Part shown: positions 13,723-17,247 of the stretch, one piece after another
How positions within the stretch are numbered: the first letter of the stretch is position 1
How the letters are laid out: each line of letters opens with the position of its first letter
Program-made: the position numbers and the translations under genes
NCBI GenBank assembly: GCA_964496005.1
Contig: CAZBWW010000021.1
Coordinates: 1-17,247, forward strand
Length of the DNA stretch: 17,247 nt
Reading direction: 5' to 3'
Origin: CAZBWW01 sp964496005
Lineage (GTDB): Bacteria; Patescibacteriota; WWE3; UBA101185; UBA10185
Notes under the pieces: model-generated
Seen by the model: only the letters and a program-made list of their open reading frames with translations
Database searches by the model: none
Told to the model about the DNA's origin: nothing

Positions 13723-15789
13723 TTAACAATAGATTGATAATTCAGTCATAGCTCTTGTTACCGCAACAAAAGCTTTTTTTGCCGTTTGAAAGTCTGTAAC
13801 TTTAGTTAAATCTAGACCTAATACATAAACTTTAGAAAACTCAAGACCCTTACATACCTCAAACATAGACAAATAAACCCCTTTTGGAATATATGAAACC
13901 CGTTTTTTATCATCCAGTTTAATTACCGCACTTGCGGGAATTTTCTGTTCTGTTTGCAGGTTACTTAACACTTGTTCTGCCAAGTCATAATCTTCTTGTG
14001 TAAAACAAATAATGCCAATACTTTTATTTAAAGACATAACTTCATTTTCCAAATCTTGAGCAAAAGCACGTTTAATGTCGTTAATCTGGTGTATGGCATG
14101 GATTTTAGGTTCAGGGCCGTTTCTATCAATCGACATAGGTAAATATTTTTCTGTATATGGTTTCAATATTTCATTAGCAAACTTAATAATTTGAGCGGTG
14201 CTTCTATAATTAGTCGTTAATTCAAAAGTTTCAGCTTCTTTTGCTTCGGTGATAACTTCTTTTATCATGTCCCAATCAGACAACCCATCATTAAAGTAGC
14301 TTTGATTTAAATCACCTAAAATACAAAACCTACCGTTTTGGACTACTTTACCCAAAATCAAATATTCCAAAGGACTAAAGTCCTGGCCTTCATCAACCAC
14401 GCAATACTGATATTTCAAAGATTTCTCAAGTCCAAATAACTCAGAATGCATATAAATGTAAATCAAAGTCTCCAAGTACCCAAGTTTTGCATTTAAGCTT
14501 ATTTGCCATTTTTTACATACTGCCGGCAGAGTTTTCGTTTTTAAGTTCTGCTTTATCGCTTGTAAATTTTTTATTAATTTTCGCAAATTGACTACGTTTT
14601 CGCGATAAATCCAACTTTTTGCAGCTTTCGGATCATCTTTTAATTTAGCTTTCTGAAAGTCTAATTCTTCAGTAAGATCGGCAATAAACTCATTTATATT
14701 TTCTTTTACGGACTGATTACGACTGTAAACAAAACTACTAAAACTTGCAAACTCGTCGTTATCAAGAATTTTTTCAATTTTAGTGGCATATTCTGTGTGT
14801 ATTGCATCAAAAACCTTTTCCAATCTTTTAATATCCGCAAGAGAAAATTCTGCTAAATCGGAATGGGCATCCAAATCGTACTCAATACTCATTTCTTCTC
14901 TAAAAACTACGTTTACTACTAGCTCTCTTAGCGTTTTATAACTAATGTCAAAAATACCAAGTTTTGGAAACAGTGTTGCTAAATAGCTTACAAGAACACC
15001 ACTTTTCGCCACCAAAATGGCTCTATCCGGCTGTACCAAGTTCGGGTAGTTAAAAAAAGTGTGAGACAACTTATGAATTGCTACTGTGCTTTTTCCACTT
15101 CCGACACACCCCTGCACTATACAAATTTTTCGCGGGTCGGACTCAATAATATCCAACTGTGATTCTTGAATAGTTTCAATAATATCTTCTAACACACCTC
15201 CTGTGCGCTCCTCTATTTTACCGGCTATTAACTCATCCTCATCAAATTGAATATCGTTATTATAGTATTTGATCAGCTCTCCCCTATCAATTTCGTATGT
15301 TCTTTTGAGAGTTAGGTCTTTTACAATCTCGCCTTCTATTGTCTCGTATTTAACATTTTTTTGCGGATATCTGTACCTGTAATATAGTGAAGCGATTTTT
15401 GCCCGCCAATCTGTTATTAGCGGGGTACGCTCGTCTGTAAATCCGAATTTGCCAATATACACCGTTTCTGTATCTGCTGTAGTTTTGCTGTTAGGTTCAC
15501 ATAAGTCAAGGCGTGCAAAGTAAGGTTCGTTTGCCAAATAATCCAGCTCCTCCATGCGTTTAACCTTATCTTTTACATTAAATGCTTCATTTTTTTCATG
15601 TAACTGCTGAACAAACATTAGAAAATCCGTCCCACTGGTCACCGGATCATCCCGTAACTCTTTCAGCTGTGCAAGATTCTGCATCCCAAGTGCGGCCATA
15701 GCTTTTTCAAGCCCATGCCGAGCGTCTTTAAGCACATCTATTGTTTGTTGTAACTTGGTTTTTTCTGACTTTAAAATCGCGTTTTCCAT
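13723..15789 (-). CDS. helD: HelD-like superfamily 1 helicase (RNA polymerase recycling factor)
   Basis: This 688-aa protein matches HelD more closely than UvrD/Rep. An N-terminal coiled coil (about 1-85) is followed by the HelD block YIGKFGF (about 111-117) and TDWRAKIASLYYRY (about 126-139). Walker A is QGCVGSGKST (226-235). Later motifs are VDEGQD (Walker B region), GDLNQSYF, TTNYRST, CKGLEF and VAVTRA. HelD proteins enter RNA polymerase channels with the coiled coil and release stalled polymerase from DNA, using ATP. The Walker B block has Gly where VDEAQD is usual. The start is the ATG at 15789, 19 bases after the rsmI stop; an in-frame TTG at 15834 would overlap rsmI and looks less likely. 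Co-directional with rsmI, it is probably expressed with it or from a promoter inside its end. Confidence 0.85.
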   Translation of the reverse strand: MENAILKSEKTKLQQTIDVLKDARHGLEKAMAALGMQNLAQLKELRDDPVTSGTDFLMFVQQLHEKNEAFNVKDKVKRMEELDYLANEPYFARLDLCEPNSKTTADTETVYIGKFGFTDERTPLITDWRAKIASLYYRYRYPQKNVKYETIEGEIVKDLTLKRTYEIDRGELIKYYNNDIQFDEDELIAGKIEERTGGVLEDIIETIQESQLDIIESDPRKICIVQGCVGSGKSTVAIHKLSHTFFNYPNLVQPDRAILVAKSGVLVSYLATLFPKLGIFDISYKTLRELVVNVVFREEMSIEYDLDAHSDLAEFSLADIKRLEKVFDAIHTEYATKIEKILDNDEFASFSSFVYSRNQSVKENINEFIADLTEELDFQKAKLKDDPKAAKSWIYRENVVNLRKLIKNLQAIKQNLKTKTLPAVCKKWQISLNAKLGYLETLIYIYMHSELFGLEKSLKYQYCVVDEGQDFSPLEYLILGKVVQNGRFCILGDLNQSYFNDGLSDWDMIKEVITEAKEAETFELTTNYRSTAQIIKFANEILKPYTEKYLPMSIDRNGPEPKIHAIHQINDIKRAFAQDLENEVMSLNKSIGIICFTQEDYDLAEQVLSNLQTEQKIPASAVIKLDDKKRVSYIPKGVYLSMFEVCKGLEFSKVYVLGLDLTKVTDFQTAKKAFVAVTRAMTELSIYC

Positions 15790-15808
15790 AGTAATTAAGT
15801 GTGCCAGT

Positions 15809-16495
15809 TTATACCTCAAAGCCTTCCTTTGCAACCATTACAACAAACTCGCCCTTTTTACTGCTTTTTTCTAGTTTAGCGATAACTTCTTGCACAGACC
15901 CAAAAAACACTGTTTCATACACTTTTGTCAGCTCCTTAGCCACACATACATATCTTTGACGCAGCACAGTTTGAATCTCTGTTAATAGCTTTAGCACCCT
16001 GTAAGGTGATTCATAAAGTACTAAGGTAGCATCAAGTACACCGTATTTTTCCAGAATTTCCGCTCTGGCAGATGCTTTGCGGGGTAAAAACCCTAAAAAT
16101 ATAAACTTGTCGGTGGGCAATCCGGAAATAGAAAGCGCTGCTATTACGGCCGAGGGACCTGGTACTGCAAGCACCTTAAATCCGGCATCCAAAACTGCTC
16201 GTACTAATTTAAAGCCGGGATCTGAAATCAATGGTGTTCCGCTATCTGAAGTGAGTGCCAACGCTTTACCGGAAGTTAATAATTCTAAAATTTTTGGAAG
16301 AGCTTTATGTCTGTTTTCGTCACGATACAAAATTTGCTGTTTTTCAATATTGTAATGCTTTAACAGCCTGCCTGTAATGCGTGCGTCTTCAGACACAACA
16401 TAATCAACCTTTTTTAGCGTCTCTAGTGCCCGCGCACTTATATCGCTCATGTTTCCTATAGGAGTAGCAACTACATATAGCTCTGCGGAAGTCAC
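15809..16495 (-). CDS. rsmI: 16S rRNA 2'-O-ribose C1402 methyltransferase RsmI
   Basis: This is a 228-aa member of the tetrapyrrole-methylase fold. RsmI uses S-adenosylmethionine to methylate the ribose of C1402 in the 16S decoding centre. Diagnostic blocks are LYVVATPIGN (6-15), SEDARITG (35-42), SDSGTPLISDPG (83-94), VPGPSA (111-116) and GFLP (135-138). The RsmI C-terminal extension is short here, as in many small genomes. The start was placed at the GTG at 16495, six bases after a perfect TATAAT. An upstream GTG at 16501 directly abuts that box and would give a 230-aa product; the six-base reading fits the pattern seen at other genes in the window. Confidence 0.95.
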   Translation of the reverse strand: MTSAELYVVATPIGNMSDISARALETLKKVDYVVSEDARITGRLLKHYNIEKQQILYRDENRHKALPKILELLTSGKALALTSDSGTPLISDPGFKLVRAVLDAGFKVLAVPGPSAVIAALSISGLPTDKFIFLGFLPRKASARAEILEKYGVLDATLVLYESPYRVLKLLTEIQTVLRQRYVCVAKELTKVYETVFFGSVQEVIAKLEKSSKKGEFVVMVAKEGFEV

Positions 16496-16501
16496 CCGCA
16501 C

Positions 16502-16507
16502 ATTATA
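16502..16507 (-). promoter_or_regulatory. -10 box of rsmI, leaderless spacing
   Basis: TATAAT is followed by GTGCGG and then GTG at 16495. There is no Shine-Dalgarno site. If transcription starts about six bases after the box, the upstream GTG at 16501 would not be on the mRNA, which decides the start. Confidence 0.55.
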
Positions 16508-16583
16508 CCAAGTTTTTTTGTCCTTAGCCCGACAATTTTACTTTATGAACTTTGCGTAATACTCATATTTACGCTTTGGTATT

Positions 16584-17247
16584 TCAGTTGTGTTTGACCA
16601 CAGACTTACCCGCAGTATCGGTTACATGTCCGGCCGTAGAATTTGCGATCTCTGCACCGGTGCGATCACCATATGGGTAAATAATCACCATTGAGCTTTC
16701 TTCCTTGCTCATTTCTGCTAAAATTTGTAATTCACGCAAACGCATACCCCCTTCACTTTTGTGCAAAATTTCACTTGCCTCCTTTAGTTTTTCCGCAACC
16801 ATTATCTCGGTCGATGCCTGGATTTGTTTTGCTTCAGCGGCGCGTCTCTCGCGTGCTATTACAGCTAATTCTTCAACCAAAGATGGTGGCGTATCAACAT
16901 CGGTAATTCTAACTGCTCTAACATCAACACCGTACACCACAGCACCTGCGTCAATCTGTTCCTTAAGGGACGCTGCGATTTGGTCACGCTCACTTAGAAT
17001 TTCTTTTAGATCCATACTCCCGATAGTGTTTTTCAATGCTTCTGTAGATAGCCAAATTACTGACGATCGGTAATTTTGCACATCAATTACCGACTTTCGT
17101 GCGTCTTCGACTTTATACTCTATAGCCGCAGTAATTTTTGTCGGTACATTATCTTTAGTCAAGGTAGCTGTTGCTTCTACCTGCTCGGTTTCTATTCTCA
17201 TATCTACTATAGCCGCAACCGAAAAGAAGAACGGTGGGATGATAAAA
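16584..17247 (-). CDS. SPFH-domain slipin/stomatin-like protein (5' end outside window)
   Basis: The frame is open through the right edge, so the gene starts beyond the window. An ATG at 17201 is internal: the 15 codons before it read FIIPPFFFSVAAIVD, matching the conserved PGLHFIIP region of stomatins. The visible 220 residues include TLTKDNVPTKITAAIEYKV, a LSERDQI motif, and ITDVDTPPSLVEELAVIARERRAAEAKQIQA, leading into the coiled-coil region. Slipins form oligomeric scaffolds on the inner face of the membrane and are often linked to NfeD proteins or membrane proteases. The C-terminus has a polar tail (SMVIIYPYGDRTG, then Ala/Thr-rich). The N-terminal membrane hairpin is not in view. It precedes rsmI by 88 bp on the same strand. 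Confidence 0.9.
   Translation of the reverse strand, partial: FIIPPFFFSVAAIVDMRIETEQVEATATLTKDNVPTKITAAIEYKVEDARKSVIDVQNYRSSVIWLSTEALKNTIGSMDLKEILSERDQIAASLKEQIDAGAVVYGVDVRAVRITDVDTPPSLVEELAVIARERRAAEAKQIQASTEIMVAEKLKEASEILHKSEGGMRLRELQILAEMSKEESSMVIIYPYGDRTGAEIANSTAGHVTDTAGKSVVKHN

Noticed and set aside
16554..16576. GCGTAA/TTACGC hairpin downstream of the slipin gene
   Set aside because: The stem is weak and AT-rich and is not followed by a T run on the minus strand, so it is not supported as a terminator.

Overview
This AT-rich, almost gap-free 17.2 kb window reads as chromosome from a small-genome bacterium. The best guess is a Patescibacteria/CPR-type lineage. The clues are compact genes, a sortase-free wall toolkit (YkuD transpeptidase, ATP-grasp ligase, undecaprenol-kinase-like DgkA), DUF2207, DUF11 and DUF4430 surface proteins, and tRNA genes that encode CCA. 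TGA acts as a stop (for example at 1052 and 7225), which argues against the lineages that read TGA as glycine. The phylum assignment is inference; there is no rRNA or phylogenetic marker tree to support it.

Layout. 1-1261 (minus): a three-gene operon with one-base overlaps, encoding a DUF4177 protein, an unrecognised acidic protein, and a YdjM/DUF457-like membrane protein cut by the window edge. 1465-1721 (minus): tRNA-Phe(GAA) and tRNA-Gly(GCC), with a 24-nt copy of the tRNA-Gly 3' end between them. 1839-4995 (minus): an L,D-transpeptidase and a DUF2207 membrane protein. 5119-5583 (plus): a secreted single-domain DUF11 protein with a textbook promoter, Shine-Dalgarno site and terminator. 5731-6741 (minus): a D-Ala-D-Ala ligase-like ATP-grasp enzyme. 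6845-7461 (minus): an AbrB/Doc toxin-antitoxin pair. 7533-8299 (minus): four tRNA genes (Leu GAG, Leu CAG, Lys CTT, Arg TCG) with a 44-codon membrane microprotein gene among them. 8400-8921 (plus): a membrane-anchored DUF4430-like protein. 8962-13181 (minus): a MacA/MacB-like export system of one adaptor, one ATPase and two paralogous permeases. 13289-13684 (plus): a DgkA-family lipid kinase. 13723-16495 (minus): rsmI followed by a HelD-like helicase. 16584-17247 (minus): an SPFH/slipin gene running off the right edge.

How it fits together. Much of the window concerns the cell envelope: wall crosslinking, wall precursor ligation, lipid-carrier phosphorylation, secreted beta-sandwich proteins, an ABC exporter and a membrane-scaffold protein. 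rsmI and helD belong to ribosome maturation and RNA polymerase recycling.

The most striking pattern is regulatory. Six genes that head transcription units carry a TATAAT-like -10 box 5-7 nt upstream of the start codon and no Shine-Dalgarno site, as expected for leaderless mRNAs. The DUF11 gene instead has a leader and a clear Shine-Dalgarno site. I see no obvious new defence system or other undescribed multi-gene machine. The least explained items are the 173-aa protein of the left operon and the tRNA-embedded microprotein.
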